This document shows, one piece after another, positions 1 through 9,105 of a stretch of 64,000 bases of DNA (the first letter of the stretch is position 1; each line of letters starts with the position of its first letter). The position numbers and the translations under genes were made by a program. Under the pieces are notes generated by a model. That model worked only from the letters and a program-made list of their open reading frames with translations, did not search any database and had not been told where the DNA came from. The DNA lies in assembly GCA_910576995.1 (NCBI GenBank), contig CAJTLC010000001.1, positions 139,573 through 203,572 of the forward strand, written 5' to 3'. The stretch is from an uncultured Ruminococcus sp. Its GTDB lineage: Bacteria; Bacillota; Clostridia; Oscillospirales; Ruminococcaceae.

Positions 1-1
1 T

Positions 2-691
2 GATTCTACGGATACCGTTATAGAAAACGAATACGGAAAATTTGTATTTATCGACACTGCGGGAATCCGAAAAAAATCCAAAGTTACCGAAAAAGTTGAG
101 CATTATAGCGTATTGCGCGCGTATATGGCGGTCGACAGATCGGACGTTTGCGTTATAATGATCGACGCTACAGAGGGCTTTACCGAGCAGGATTCCAAAG
201 TTGCGGGATATGCTCATGAACAGGGCAAGGCGTGCGTAGTTGCCGTAAATAAGTGGGATCTGGTTGAAAAAGACGATAAAACTATGCAGGAATTCCGTAC
301 TAAGCTGGAAAATGATTTCAGTTTTATGTCATACGTTCCGTTTGTATTTATTTCTGCAAAAACGGGACAGCGAATTAATAAGCTGTATGAACTCATTAAG
401 TATACTAACGATCAGAACAGTATGAGAATATCAACGGGAATGTTGAACGATGTTCTCGCATATGCTACAACAAGGGTGCAGCCGCCTTCCGATAAGGGCA
501 GACGTCTTAAGATATATTACATGACGCAGCCGTCAACCAAGCCGCCTACGTTTGTGACGTTCGTTAACAGAGCAGACCTTTTCCATTTTTCATACAGAAG
601 ATATATTGAAAATCAGATTCGCTCTACCTTCGGGCTTGAAGGTACTCCTGTGCGTTTCGTGGTACGTGAAAGAGGAGGAAATGATAAGTAA
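2..691 (+). CDS. der: GTPase Der (EngA), C-terminal part
   Basis: Ribosome-assembly GTPase of the double-G-domain Der family; the gene begins before the window, so only the end of the second G domain and the C-terminal KH-like domain are visible. The open frame runs from base 2. I can see the G3 motif DTAG, the G4 motif NKWD, the G5-like SAKTG, and a C-terminal domain ending in RFVVRERGGNDK. The stop codon shares one base with the plsY start (TAATG), so the two are probably translationally coupled. The der-plsY-gpsA order is common in Firmicutes. Family assignment is secure; the N-terminal G domain cannot be judged. Confidence 0.95.
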   Translation, partial: DSTDTVIENEYGKFVFIDTAGIRKKSKVTEKVEHYSVLRAYMAVDRSDVCVIMIDATEGFTEQDSKVAGYAHEQGKACVVAVNKWDLVEKDDKTMQEFRTKLENDFSFMSYVPFVFISAKTGQRINKLYELIKYTNDQNSMRISTGMLNDVLAYATTRVQPPSDKGRRLKIYYMTQPSTKPPTFVTFVNRADLFHFSYRRYIENQIRSTFGLEGTPVRFVVRERGGNDK

Positions 692-1365
692 TGAAGATAT
701 TTTTAGCTATTGTGCTTGCCGCAGTTATTGGCTATATACTGGGAAGTCTGAACTTCTCCATAATTATTGTTAAAATAATGAGACACGAAGATATACGCAC
801 TATGGGAAGCCGGAACGCAGGGCTAACAAATACTTATCGATGCTGTGGTCCGACCTGCGCGCTGCTGACTCTTGTGGGCGATATCTCAAAGGGCGTGCTT
901 GCTGTGGCTCTGTCGCGTTTATTTGCAGGGCTTCTTAATGCAGGACTATCGCCTGACAATGATACGCATTATATTGGTTATATTGCCGGATTATGCGCTA
1001 TTTTAGGTCACGTGTTCCCCGTTTTCTACAATTTCAAAGGTGGAAAGGGCGTGCTTGTGGGCGTTTCGGCATTCATTATAATCGATCCCTTGGTATCTCT
1101 TGCCCTCATGCTGATATTTATCGCGGTCATGGTCATGACAAAGTATGTTTCCCTTTCGTCGCTTTTGGCAACAGCTTATGGTCCGCTTGCTGTTCTGCTT
1201 ATTTCGTGGATAGTTGACGATTGCTCATTCGGCAGAAGTTTTCTTTATATGCTGCTGAGTATTCCTATGGCTGGAATGGTTATCTGGTGTCACCGCGGCA
1301 ACATCCAGCGACTTAAAGAAGGCACGGAATCAAAGTTTTCTTTTAAAATTCCAAATAAGAAATAA
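691..1365 (+). CDS. plsY: Glycerol-3-phosphate acyltransferase PlsY
   Basis: Integral membrane enzyme that transfers an acyl group from acyl-phosphate to glycerol-3-phosphate, the first step of phospholipid synthesis. The 224-residue protein has several hydrophobic segments and the family loops: GSLNFS near the N-terminus, GSRNAGLTNTYR, and HVFPVFYNFKGGKGV in the middle. Length is usual for PlsY. The ATG overlaps the der stop and is preceded by AGAGGAGG inside der. It is followed 59 bases later by gpsA, which makes its substrate glycerol-3-phosphate, so the pair forms a functional unit. Confidence 0.95.
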   Translation: MKIFLAIVLAAVIGYILGSLNFSIIIVKIMRHEDIRTMGSRNAGLTNTYRCCGPTCALLTLVGDISKGVLAVALSRLFAGLLNAGLSPDNDTHYIGYIAGLCAILGHVFPVFYNFKGGKGVLVGVSAFIIIDPLVSLALMLIFIAVMVMTKYVSLSSLLATAYGPLAVLLISWIVDDCSFGRSFLYMLLSIPMAGMVIWCHRGNIQRLKEGTESKFSFKIPNKK

Positions 1366-1410
1366 GATCTGTTCTAAAAAAGATACTGAACAGGATCTTA
1401 GAACAGATTC
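1366..1410 (+). repeat. Small inverted repeat between plsY and gpsA
   Basis: GATCTGTTCTAA at 1366-1377 is matched by TTAGAACAGAT at 1398-1408, giving an 11-bp stem with a 20-base loop directly after the plsY stop codon. There is no T-run behind it, so it is not a classic terminator. It may be an mRNA-stabilising hairpin or a remnant of the dispersed palindromic repeats in this window. A similar TAGAACAGATCTA string recurs near 36053. Confidence 0.6.
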
Positions 1411-1424
1411 AAAGGAGGCGCTAT

Positions 1425-2426
1425 ATGGCAAATATCGTTATTCTTGGATCAGGCGGCTTTGGTCTGAGCCTTGCAGTTACAGCTGTGTTGTCAGGAAAGC
1501 ATAATGTTACGGTATGGTCGAAATTTCAGGACGAGATCGACGAGATCAGAAAAAATGGCGAGCATAAAATCAAACTGCCCGGAGTAAAACTGCCTGAAGA
1601 GATCAGGCTTACTTCCGATATTTCGTGTATTAAAGGCTGTGATATCCTTATTTTCGGTATCCCGTCAAGTTTCGTGAGAAGCGTTGCGAAACTGGCAAAG
1701 CCTTTTATCGATGAAAAAATGGTTGTGGTAAATTCAGGCAAGGGAATTGAGGAGGGCAGCCTTAAACTGCTTAGCGAAGTGCTTATCGAAGAATTGTCAA
1801 TAGATAAGCTGGTAGTTCTTTCCGGTCCGTCTCATGCGGAGGAAGTTGCGCGTCTCGTTCCCACAACTATGGTCGCGGCGTCCGAGAATAAAGAAGCGGC
1901 AAAATATATACAGGAGCAGCTTAGCAATAAGAGTCTAAGAATTTATCTCAGCGACGATGTAAAGGGCTGCGAACTCGGCGGCGCACTGAAAAATATAATC
2001 GCACTTTGCTGCGGAATCTGCGACGGTATGGGCTATGGCGATAATTCCCGCGCAGCTTTAATGACTCGCGGTATTCATGAGATAACCCGATTGGGAGTTG
2101 CGGCGGGCGCGAAAATGATCACTTTCAGCGGTTTGACGGGAATTGGCGATTTGATCGTAACGTGTACCAGCGTTCACAGCAGAAACGCCCGTGCAGGAAA
2201 ACTTATCGGACAGGGAATCGCTCCGGAAGAAGCCGTTAAGCAGGTCGGAACTGTTGAGGGATATTGCTGCTGTCGCGCTGCATATGAACTTGCAAAAAAA
2301 CTGGGAGTTGAAATGCCGATTACCGAGCAGCTTAACAAGGTGCTGTTCGAGGGCGGCGACGCTGCGTCTGCGCTGACTGCTTTAATGGGACGTCCGCAGA
2401 TATATGAGCATGAAGAATTTTTTTGA
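1425..2426 (+). CDS. gpsA: NAD(P)-dependent glycerol-3-phosphate dehydrogenase
   Basis: Cytoplasmic enzyme reducing dihydroxyacetone phosphate to sn-glycerol-3-phosphate for phospholipid synthesis. The 333-residue protein starts with the dinucleotide-binding motif GSGGFGLSLA. It carries the GALKNIIAL segment with the catalytic lysine and the family block GLTGIGDLIVTCTS. The ATG has a strong AAAGGAGG ribosome site. Length is normal. It lies between plsY and an asparagine-synthetase-like gene, all on the same strand with short spacers. Confidence 0.96.
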   Translation: MANIVILGSGGFGLSLAVTAVLSGKHNVTVWSKFQDEIDEIRKNGEHKIKLPGVKLPEEIRLTSDISCIKGCDILIFGIPSSFVRSVAKLAKPFIDEKMVVVNSGKGIEEGSLKLLSEVLIEELSIDKLVVLSGPSHAEEVARLVPTTMVAASENKEAAKYIQEQLSNKSLRIYLSDDVKGCELGGALKNIIALCCGICDGMGYGDNSRAALMTRGIHEITRLGVAAGAKMITFSGLTGIGDLIVTCTSVHSRNARAGKLIGQGIAPEEAVKQVGTVEGYCCCRAAYELAKKLGVEMPITEQLNKVLFEGGDAASALTALMGRPQIYEHEEFF

Positions 2427-2438
2427 GGTGACATTTAT

Positions 2439-3977
2439 ATGACGAAGATACTTGAATACAGCGGTCATATCCGAAATTGGCGCGAACTTTGCGAAGATTT
2501 GAACATTGACAACACACTTTCCCGTGACAAGCGCGAACCTGCTATAATTACGGCAGCTTACGAAAAATGGGGAAATACAATGGCTGATCATCTCTATGGA
2601 ATGTTCGCATTCGCTCTTTTTGATGAAAATGAGCAGAAAATTTTTGCACTGCGCGATCATTTCGGAACTAAGCCGTTCTACTATTATGTGACTGATAACA
2701 ACAAACTTCTTTGCAGCGGCTCTATTCGCAGGATCATGGAGCAGGAGGGCTTTGTTAAGGAAGTTAACGTTGATATGCTTCAGATATATATGACGTTGAC
2801 ATATGTTGCGGGCGAGGATACTTTCTTCAAAGGCGTTAAGAAGCTTATGCCGGGTCATTGGCTTGAATTCAAAAATGGCGATCTGACTATAGAGCGTTAC
2901 TGGAAGCCCGATTTCAAGGCTGATTATTCGAAATCGGTTGAGGATTGGGCAGATGAGATTCACAGCACTATCGAGAAGATCATGCCAGAAGTACTTGAAG
3001 AGCATGAAACAGCGGAATCTTTCCTGTCTGGCGGCGTTGATTCTTCATACGTTCTTGCTATGTCCAACGTTAAAACTACGGATTCTTGCGGCTATGACGA
3101 TGAAAGATTCGACGAATCCCCGTTGGCAAAGAAAACTGCTGAAATACTTGGCAGAGAGAATAATCGCTGCCGTATAACTCCTGAAATGTATTTTGATATC
3201 GTACCTTATGTCATGTATAATATGGAGCAGCCTCTCGGCGACGCATCGGCGATTGTGTTCGCTATTGGCTGCAAAGCTGCGGCAGAGCATACTAAAATCT
3301 GCTATTCGGGCGAGGGCGCAGATGAATTTTTCGGCGGCTATAATATGTATCGCAACGCCGAACGTTACGGCGAAAATCTGAAAACTTTCTATATTGGTAA
3401 TACCAATATTATGAAAGAAGATGAAAAGCAGCGCATTCTTAAAAATTATAATCCTGATGTGCTGCCGATCAATCTCGTTAAATATATTTACGATGAAACA
3501 GAGGGACTCGATCCGCTGACTAAAATGTCCGATGTTGATATTCAGATATGGCTTGAGGGCGATATTTATCTTAATGTTGACAAGATGAGCAGGGCGGCAG
3601 GACTTGAAATTCGCATGCCCCTGACTGACAGGCGAATATTTGATATCGCTTCACGTATGCCGTCGGAATTCAAGGTAAATGAAACAACAAACAAGGTCGC
3701 ATTCCGTACTGCGGCTGCAAAGGTTCTGCCTGATGAGATTGCTTTCCGCAAGAAACTTGGATTTATTGTTCCAATCAGAATTTGGCTTGCAGACGAGAGA
3801 TATAATGCCGACGTCAAGGCTAAATTCAGAAGCGATATGGCTGCCGAATTCTTCAACCTTGACGAGATAAATGCCATATTTGATGACTATATCGGCGGAA
3901 ATTCCGATAATTGGCGTAAAATCTGGACTATTTACACATTCCTGGTATGGTATGAGGAATATTTTGTTAAAAGATAA
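2439..3977 (+). CDS. Asparagine synthetase-like protein with truncated glutaminase domain
   Basis: Asparagine synthase (AsnB) family, 512 residues. The synthetase half is intact: the ATP-pyrophosphatase loop SGGVDSS is at residues 197-203, followed by SGEGADEFFGGY. The N-terminal Ntn-type glutaminase half is present only from the strand that normally reads NGEIYNYREL (here YSGHIRNWREL). The initial Met-Cys-Gly nucleophile segment and about 50 residues are missing. The start is well placed: TGAGGTGA lies just before the ATG, and gpsA ends 12 bases upstream, leaving no room for a longer N-terminus. The protein may use free ammonia, or a partner glutaminase, or make another amide. The exact product is inferred. 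Confidence 0.8.
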   Translation: MTKILEYSGHIRNWRELCEDLNIDNTLSRDKREPAIITAAYEKWGNTMADHLYGMFAFALFDENEQKIFALRDHFGTKPFYYYVTDNNKLLCSGSIRRIMEQEGFVKEVNVDMLQIYMTLTYVAGEDTFFKGVKKLMPGHWLEFKNGDLTIERYWKPDFKADYSKSVEDWADEIHSTIEKIMPEVLEEHETAESFLSGGVDSSYVLAMSNVKTTDSCGYDDERFDESPLAKKTAEILGRENNRCRITPEMYFDIVPYVMYNMEQPLGDASAIVFAIGCKAAAEHTKICYSGEGADEFFGGYNMYRNAERYGENLKTFYIGNTNIMKEDEKQRILKNYNPDVLPINLVKYIYDETEGLDPLTKMSDVDIQIWLEGDIYLNVDKMSRAAGLEIRMPLTDRRIFDIASRMPSEFKVNETTNKVAFRTAAAKVLPDEIAFRKKLGFIVPIRIWLADERYNADVKAKFRSDMAAEFFNLDEINAIFDDYIGGNSDNWRKIWTIYTFLVWYEEYFVKR

Positions 3978-3995
3978 TAGATTAGAGGTATAAAT

Positions 3996-5447
3996 ATGTC
4001 AAAGACAATCACAACACGTTTCGCTCCGTCGCCGACGGGATTTATGCACATCGGCAATCTGCGGACTGCGCTGTATTCTTATCTTCTTGCAAAATCGCAG
4101 GGCGGGAAGTTTATACTCCGCATTGAAGATACAGATCAGGTTCGACTTGTCGAGGGCGCGTCGGATGTAATTCTTAATACGCTGAAAATGACGGGCATTG
4201 ATTACGATGAAGGTCCTGTAGTCGGCGGCGAGCATGGACCGTACGTTCAGAGCGAAAGACTGCCGATCTATAAGGAATATGCCGAAAAGCTCATTGCAAG
4301 CGGAAATGCTTATTATTGCTTCTGCACTCCCGAAAGATTGGAATCGCTGAAAGATGAAAACGGTATCGGCGGTTACGACGGTCATTGCCGAAATCTTTCC
4401 AATGAAGAGATTGAGAAGAATCTGACGGCTGGAGTTCCCTATGTTATTCGTCAGAAAATGCCCGACGAGGGTACGACTTCTTATGTAGACGAGGTTTACG
4501 GGGAAGTTGAGATCGACAATTCCGAATTGAGAGATCAGATAATGATCAAGGCTGACGGTTATCCTACGTATAACTTTTGCCACGTCGTTGACGATTATCT
4601 CATGGGTGTTACTCATGTTGTGCGCGGAAATGAATATCTCACTTCCACGCCGAAATATTGCCTGCTGTATGACGCTTTCGGTTGGGAAAGACCGACTTAT
4701 GTTCATCTGCCGCTTCTTATGGGAAAGGATGACGAGGGTAAGGTTTCAAAGCTGTCCAAACGTCACGGAGCTGTCAGCTTTCAGGATCTTGTGAACGACG
4801 GCTATCTCCCGGAGGCGATCGTGAATTATATTGCGCTTCTGGGCTGGTGTCCGAAAGACAGCAATCAGGAGATATTCTCAATGGCTGAATTAAAGGAAAA
4901 TTTCGGCATCGGGGGATTGAGCAAGTCGCCTGCGGTATTCGATTACGAAAAGCTGAAATGGTTTAATTCCGAATATATCAAAGCGCTTCCCGATGATGCA
5001 TACGAAGAAAAGGCTCTGCCCATACTCAACGAGTTGTGTGAAGAGCATATCGATACGAAAAAACTCGCCGTGCTTCTTCATACGAGAATTGCGTATTTCG
5101 GCGAGATAGAGAGCTTTATCGGATTTGTGACTTCGCGTCTGCCGATGACTTCCGATTTGTACACAAATAAGAAGAATAAGACGAATCCCGAAAATTGTAA
5201 GGAAGTTTTGACAGACTGCCTGCCGATTCTCGAAGCTGTTGAAAACTGGAATAACGATACACTGTTTGCAGTGCTGAAAGAATATGCCGCCGCTAAGGAA
5301 AAGAAAGCGGGCGCGGTAATGTGGGCGATTCGCGTTGCTGTAGGACGTCAGGCTATAACTCCCGGAGGAGCTACCGAACTTATGGAAGTGTTCGGCAAGG
5401 CAGAATCCATAGAAAGAATCAAGCTTGCAATTGAAGAATTGGCATAA
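3996..5447 (+). CDS. gltX: Glutamate--tRNA ligase
   Basis: Class I aminoacyl-tRNA synthetase charging tRNA-Glu (and possibly tRNA-Gln where GatCAB operates). The 483-residue protein begins with FAPSPTGFMHIGNLRTAL, whose HIGN is the HIGH signature. It carries the KMSKS-equivalent SKLSKRHGA around residue 250. Length and C-terminal helical anticodon-binding region are normal for bacterial GluRS. The ATG follows TTAGAGGTA. A strong intrinsic terminator comes just after the stop, closing the upstream gene run. Confidence 0.96.
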   Translation: MSKTITTRFAPSPTGFMHIGNLRTALYSYLLAKSQGGKFILRIEDTDQVRLVEGASDVILNTLKMTGIDYDEGPVVGGEHGPYVQSERLPIYKEYAEKLIASGNAYYCFCTPERLESLKDENGIGGYDGHCRNLSNEEIEKNLTAGVPYVIRQKMPDEGTTSYVDEVYGEVEIDNSELRDQIMIKADGYPTYNFCHVVDDYLMGVTHVVRGNEYLTSTPKYCLLYDAFGWERPTYVHLPLLMGKDDEGKVSKLSKRHGAVSFQDLVNDGYLPEAIVNYIALLGWCPKDSNQEIFSMAELKENFGIGGLSKSPAVFDYEKLKWFNSEYIKALPDDAYEEKALPILNELCEEHIDTKKLAVLLHTRIAYFGEIESFIGFVTSRLPMTSDLYTNKKNKTNPENCKEVLTDCLPILEAVENWNNDTLFAVLKEYAAAKEKKAGAVMWAIRVAVGRQAITPGGATELMEVFGKAESIERIKLAIEELA

Positions 5448-5451
5448 AATC

Positions 5452-5485
5452 AGCCCGAAAGGAGAAGTTTCCTTTCGGGCTTTTA
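5452..5485 (+). terminator. Intrinsic terminator after gltX
   Basis: AGCCCGAAAGGA pairs with TCCTTTCGGGCT around a short loop, followed by TTTT. It ends the plus-strand transcript five bases after the gltX stop codon. Confidence 0.93.
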
Positions 5486-5486
5486 G

Positions 5487-5540
5487 AATAATCTGTCTTC
5501 ACAAGATCCGTGTGCTGTATCTTGTGAAGACAGGTTCTTA
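5487..5540. repeat. Palindromic repeat, short member of the dispersed family
   Basis: CTGTCTTCACAAGAT is matched by the exact reverse complement ATCTTGTGAAGACAG across an 11-base centre. The right edge read in reverse begins AAGAACCTGTCTTCACAAGA, the same 20 bases that begin the copy at 22639. It lies between two convergent genes and looks like the two ends of a larger repeat brought together by internal deletion. Confidence 0.8.
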
Positions 5541-5541
5541 A

Positions 5542-5874
5542 TTATTCCATACCAAAGAATTGCTTGAGAATTGAGGGCTTCTTATCGTTTTCTTGAATGC
5601 AGGTTATATATTCAAGATTAACGGCATGAGCCTTTCCGTTGCAGTCCATGATTACAGAATTTTCCGTAACTTCTTTTACGATTCCCCATTCAACGTTATT
5701 GTCAATTGAACGAACCACACATTTATGACCGATAAATTTTTTAGCAGTTTCAAACATGACAGTATTAATCCCCTTTCTTATTTTACTTGCAGCTGAGACA
5801 CGTTTCCTTTGCATATTTTGCATTATTACAATAAAAAGTGGTAAGAATATACATATATAAATTCCCCAATTCAC
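5542..5874 (-). CDS. Small membrane-anchored protein with an Sm-like C-terminal domain, unknown function
   Basis: 110 residues. Residues 4-20 form one hydrophobic segment, followed by a basic stretch QRKRVSAASKIRK and then a compact beta-rich domain (IGHKCVVRSI ... NSVIMDCNG). The layout resembles YajC-like or short DUF proteins of Clostridia, but I do not recognise a specific family with confidence. The GTG start at 5874 has AGGTGA overlapping the metG stop codon, suggesting coupling to metG. A second possible start, ATG at 5759 behind AAAGGGG, would give about 72 residues with only the soluble domain, so two products are possible. Confidence 0.6.
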   Translation of the reverse strand: MNWGIYICIFLPLFIVIMQNMQRKRVSAASKIRKGINTVMFETAKKFIGHKCVVRSIDNNVEWGIVKEVTENSVIMDCNGKAHAVNLEYITCIQENDKKPSILKQFFGME

Positions 5875-5883
5875 TGTATCACC

Positions 5884-7896
5884 TCATTCTTCGTCAGCCT
5901 TTGTAAACTGCGATTCGTGACGTGTGAAGAAATCTGTTCGCGGAGGGAGGAATTTCAGCTTGTGAGCGGGTTCTGTGAAGAACGTCAGCGGCTCGAAGAT
6001 CGTTTCCCATGACCATATCCGCTCGTCGACCTGCAAATATTCGCGAAGTTTTTCAGTTCCGAAAGGGGCAAGAGGGTGGAGCAGAACGGCAGTTGTGCGT
6101 ATGATGTGGAAAAGATTCGCAAGAGCCTGCGCCGTTTTTTCCTTATCGGAAGTATCGCCGTTGAGAGCCTTAGCCATGTATTTGCTGCCGTTTCTGATGT
6201 AGCTGTCGAGGACGTATGTGCATTGGTGGAATGCAAATTTCGCCATATAACGTTCATATTCCAGAACCGCTTTTTTAGCGTCGGCGAGAATGCTTTCTTC
6301 GGGAGCAAGATCAGGGAGAATTCCGTCGAATTCCTTTTGAGTTGTGTAGAATGCCGTGCGTATCATTCTGTTGTAAACGTTTGAAAGCAGCAGACCGTCC
6401 TTTACTACGGGATCGGTATCATCGGGGGCGGCGTCGGGATTGAGAGGCTTCGGCATGAAGCTTACCGAACGCTGTCCGAGTCCGAGTCCCAGCCAATGCA
6501 TACGAAGCTGCTCGGGAGTGTAATAATCAAGAAGCTCGTCCGCCATCGGAGGCTTGACCGCACCCGAACTTGACGCCTTTTTATCAAGGAATAAAATGTG
6601 ATGATTCGCCACGATAACAGGCATTTGCAGCTCGCCCTCAGGCGGATTCGATGTCTTTTCTTCGGATTCCTGCTGAGCCATCCACATAGCAGGCTCGGCT
6701 ATACCGTAGAAATAGATATTATCCTGTCCGATAAACTGATAAACCGTGGAATTTTTACTGCACCAGTAATCTTTCCATTCTTCGCGGTCATGACCGATAG
6801 ATTCCAGATAAGTCTCGGTAAACGAGATCGGCGCCCAGAGCGATTCAGGCCATACCCACACGGTAAGACCGTCAACGCCGTCCATTATCGGAGCAGGTAC
6901 GCCCCATTCGATATTTCCCGTGAGACGAAACGGTACGAGAGTTTTTCCTGTTCTGTAGCGTATCCCGTTTTCCGTCAGAATCTTGCAGGCTTCATCGCAG
7001 TCGGGAAGAGTTGAAAATTCTATCGTAAATGAAGGCTTTTTCTTTTCTTCGAGATAATTATGCGCAGGCATTGTATCTTTAAGCGAAATGTATGTCTCCT
7101 CAAATTCACGCTTGATATAAATTACGGGAGGCTTGAGAAATTCATCAATAGTTTTCCACACTACGGGACGAACGTCCTTGCGCTTTTTCAATTCCTCGAC
7201 CCATTCTTTCATGAGCTGCTCATAGTCGCGAAGCTTGAAATACCAGTTTGTGACGGGCTTCATCGTCGGAGTTTTTCTGGTAAGAGTGCTGACGGGATTC
7301 AGCAGATTTTCAGGCATATACTGATGACCGAGATCGCATTCGTCGGCGTAGCCTTTTTCGGAATTGCATCCCTCGACAGGACATTTTCCGATGACCTGAC
7401 GACCGTTCAGGAAGCAGCCTGCTTCTTCATCGTAAAACTGCATTGTTGTGATCTGATTAAGCTGTCCCTTTTTGTGCAGCGAGCTGATAAACCAATCGGT
7501 GACTTCCGCGTGTATCTCTTTCGATCTGCCAAGTCCCGAGGCTGCAAATAAATTGGGGGAAATTCCATATTTTCCAAGAGTTTCTTCCTGTTTATCATGA
7601 TTAGCCTGAACGAAATCTTCCAGAGTTCCACTGAATTCGCCCTTTTCAACTTTAACGCGCCATCCCTCTGCAATGGGCGAGCCGTAGCAGTCTGTTCCCG
7701 TTACAAAAATAACGTTATCCTTGCCGAGACGATCGCGGAGAAATCTTGCATATGTGTCGGCGAAAACCATCATTCCGCCAACGTGACCGAAATGAAGTTC
7801 CTTGTTTCCGTATGGCATACCTGCCGTAACTACCGCGCGTTCGGGAAATTTCGGACGTGGAATTTCAAAGTTTTTATTTTTATCTTTATTAGCCAT
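5884..7896 (-). CDS. metG: Methionine--tRNA ligase, variant lacking a canonical KMSKS
   Basis: Class I tRNA synthetase of 670 residues attaching methionine to tRNA-Met. The N-terminal PYGNKELHFGHVGG contains the HIGH equivalent HFGH at residues 35-38. A zinc-knuckle-like CPVEGC segment lies in the connective region. The place where KMSKS should be reads LFLDKKASSSG, followed by the usual LLDYYTPEQLRMHWLGLGLG. The family call is firm, but the variant loop sets it apart from E. coli-type MetRS. The start is the ATG at 7896 behind GGAAAGGGCAG; an upstream in-frame ATG at 7929 lacks a ribosome site. It is transcribed with the small gene 5542-5874. Confidence 0.85.
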   Translation of the reverse strand: MANKDKNKNFEIPRPKFPERAVVTAGMPYGNKELHFGHVGGMMVFADTYARFLRDRLGKDNVIFVTGTDCYGSPIAEGWRVKVEKGEFSGTLEDFVQANHDKQEETLGKYGISPNLFAASGLGRSKEIHAEVTDWFISSLHKKGQLNQITTMQFYDEEAGCFLNGRQVIGKCPVEGCNSEKGYADECDLGHQYMPENLLNPVSTLTRKTPTMKPVTNWYFKLRDYEQLMKEWVEELKKRKDVRPVVWKTIDEFLKPPVIYIKREFEETYISLKDTMPAHNYLEEKKKPSFTIEFSTLPDCDEACKILTENGIRYRTGKTLVPFRLTGNIEWGVPAPIMDGVDGLTVWVWPESLWAPISFTETYLESIGHDREEWKDYWCSKNSTVYQFIGQDNIYFYGIAEPAMWMAQQESEEKTSNPPEGELQMPVIVANHHILFLDKKASSSGAVKPPMADELLDYYTPEQLRMHWLGLGLGQRSVSFMPKPLNPDAAPDDTDPVVKDGLLLSNVYNRMIRTAFYTTQKEFDGILPDLAPEESILADAKKAVLEYERYMAKFAFHQCTYVLDSYIRNGSKYMAKALNGDTSDKEKTAQALANLFHIIRTTAVLLHPLAPFGTEKLREYLQVDERIWSWETIFEPLTFFTEPAHKLKFLPPRTDFFTRHESQFTKADEE

Positions 7897-8069
7897 ATAA
7901 ACTGCCCTTTCCAGTATATTTATTAACATGAGTTCAAATCGGCATATTGCTAAAAAACGTAAGTACTGTCTTATTAAATATGCCTTTAACTTTTATTATA
8001 GCATAATTAATTATTTTTTGCAATATTTTTATGGAATTTTATTTTTACTTGTGTAATGATGCAATAAAA

Positions 8070-8103
8070 TCACTGCTGTCCCCACATAGAATAGGTGCAG
8101 CAG
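8070..8103 (-). terminator. Probable terminator for the minus-strand gene at 8109-9080
   Basis: Read on the minus strand, CTGCTG pairs with CAGCAG across a loop containing CTATGTGGGGA, followed by TGATTTTATT. The loop resembles the CCACATAGAAA arm of the dispersed palindromic repeats, so it may be a remnant of one. Confidence 0.5.
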
Positions 8104-8108
8104 CTGCT

Positions 8109-9080
8109 TCAGTTTGGTATTGGTTTCATACTTATATTCGTTTCCGTCTTGATTGCATTTCTGAATTTATCAGGTGAAGTGTAAAATAATTTTAGAAGTT
8201 CGTCGGAATAACCTGCTGTTACCGAAATACCGACGTTTATAACATCTTCTATTAGTATTGAACATAATTCTTCCGGGCAGTTTATTTTGAATCGTCTTCC
8301 GTCTGAAAGTCCGATGATAAGGCAGTGTTTTCTTTCCATATGCGAATATCTTCCTCTTTTATATATGTAAATATTATCATATGCCGAATATATCCATACT
8401 ATATTTTCAATCGGAAGTACGATAAGTTCGGCGGACGCTGTGAAAAATCGGGAACTTACGGCTATAACATCATTGGAGATCATGTATGCTCGGCTTTCTG
8501 AAAAGTAACTTTCGGCTTTTGATCTGTCCGCGCCATACTTTTCATATTCATGCATCAGAATTTTATATCGCTTTCCAAAAAGTGAAAGAATAGCTGCTAT
8601 TGGCAAAGTTATGTCAAGTATTAAGAAGATGAATACAATCCATCCGAGCGCTAATGTGAGCAATGTTATAAACCATGAAATTAATGTGAAGAAACAATTT
8701 ATTAATGCTGCTCTGCGACACATAATGCTTTTTAAACTTCCGTGTTTTTCGGCTTTGCTAATATATTTATTCCTTTTTTTCGTGAGATATCGCTGTCTTT
8801 TTTTATATGATCTGCTGTTTGGGTCGTCAAGAGAATGGCTGCGTTTTTCATCTCTTTTTATCTGGTTGAAAAAATAAATTCCTGATGCAATAAAAATTGA
8901 AGCAAAAATAAACATAAAAAGCATACCGCCCCAACTTTTCAGCGCAATAAGAAATACTAATCCAAGTGAAATGCAAAATAAACTTATTATAATCGCAAAA
9001 ACGCCGCTTTTAGTGGTACTTTTCCTCCTTTTTTTCTCGATTTCATCTTTTTCCATATATTCTATATATCTATATTTCAT
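8109..9080 (-). CDS. Membrane protein of unknown function
   Basis: 323 residues. After a charged N-terminus (MEKDEIEKKRRKS) there are two hydrophobic helices at about 25-70, a very basic linker, two more helices at about 125-165, and a C-terminal cytoplasmic beta-rich domain (about 190-290) with a pleckstrin-like alternation such as SAELIVLPIENIVWIYSAY. I do not recognise a named family. The chosen ATG at 9080 has AAGGAG eight bases upstream; the open frame continues slightly further up without a ribosome site. It sits alone between metG and a symporter, flanked by palindromic repeats. Confidence 0.75.
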   Translation of the reverse strand: MKYRYIEYMEKDEIEKKRRKSTTKSGVFAIIISLFCISLGLVFLIALKSWGGMLFMFIFASIFIASGIYFFNQIKRDEKRSHSLDDPNSRSYKKRQRYLTKKRNKYISKAEKHGSLKSIMCRRAALINCFFTLISWFITLLTLALGWIVFIFLILDITLPIAAILSLFGKRYKILMHEYEKYGADRSKAESYFSESRAYMISNDVIAVSSRFFTASAELIVLPIENIVWIYSAYDNIYIYKRGRYSHMERKHCLIIGLSDGRRFKINCPEELCSILIEDVINVGISVTAGYSDELLKLFYTSPDKFRNAIKTETNISMKPIPN

Positions 9081-9105
9081 TAAATTGCTCCTTAATAAAA
9101 CTTGT

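Noticed and set aside
2382..3005. 207-codon open frame on the minus strand
   Set aside because: Antisense to the asparagine synthetase-like gene, without ribosome site or recognisable domain.
3999..4706. 235-codon open frame on the minus strand
   Set aside because: Antisense to gltX over its conserved N-terminal half.
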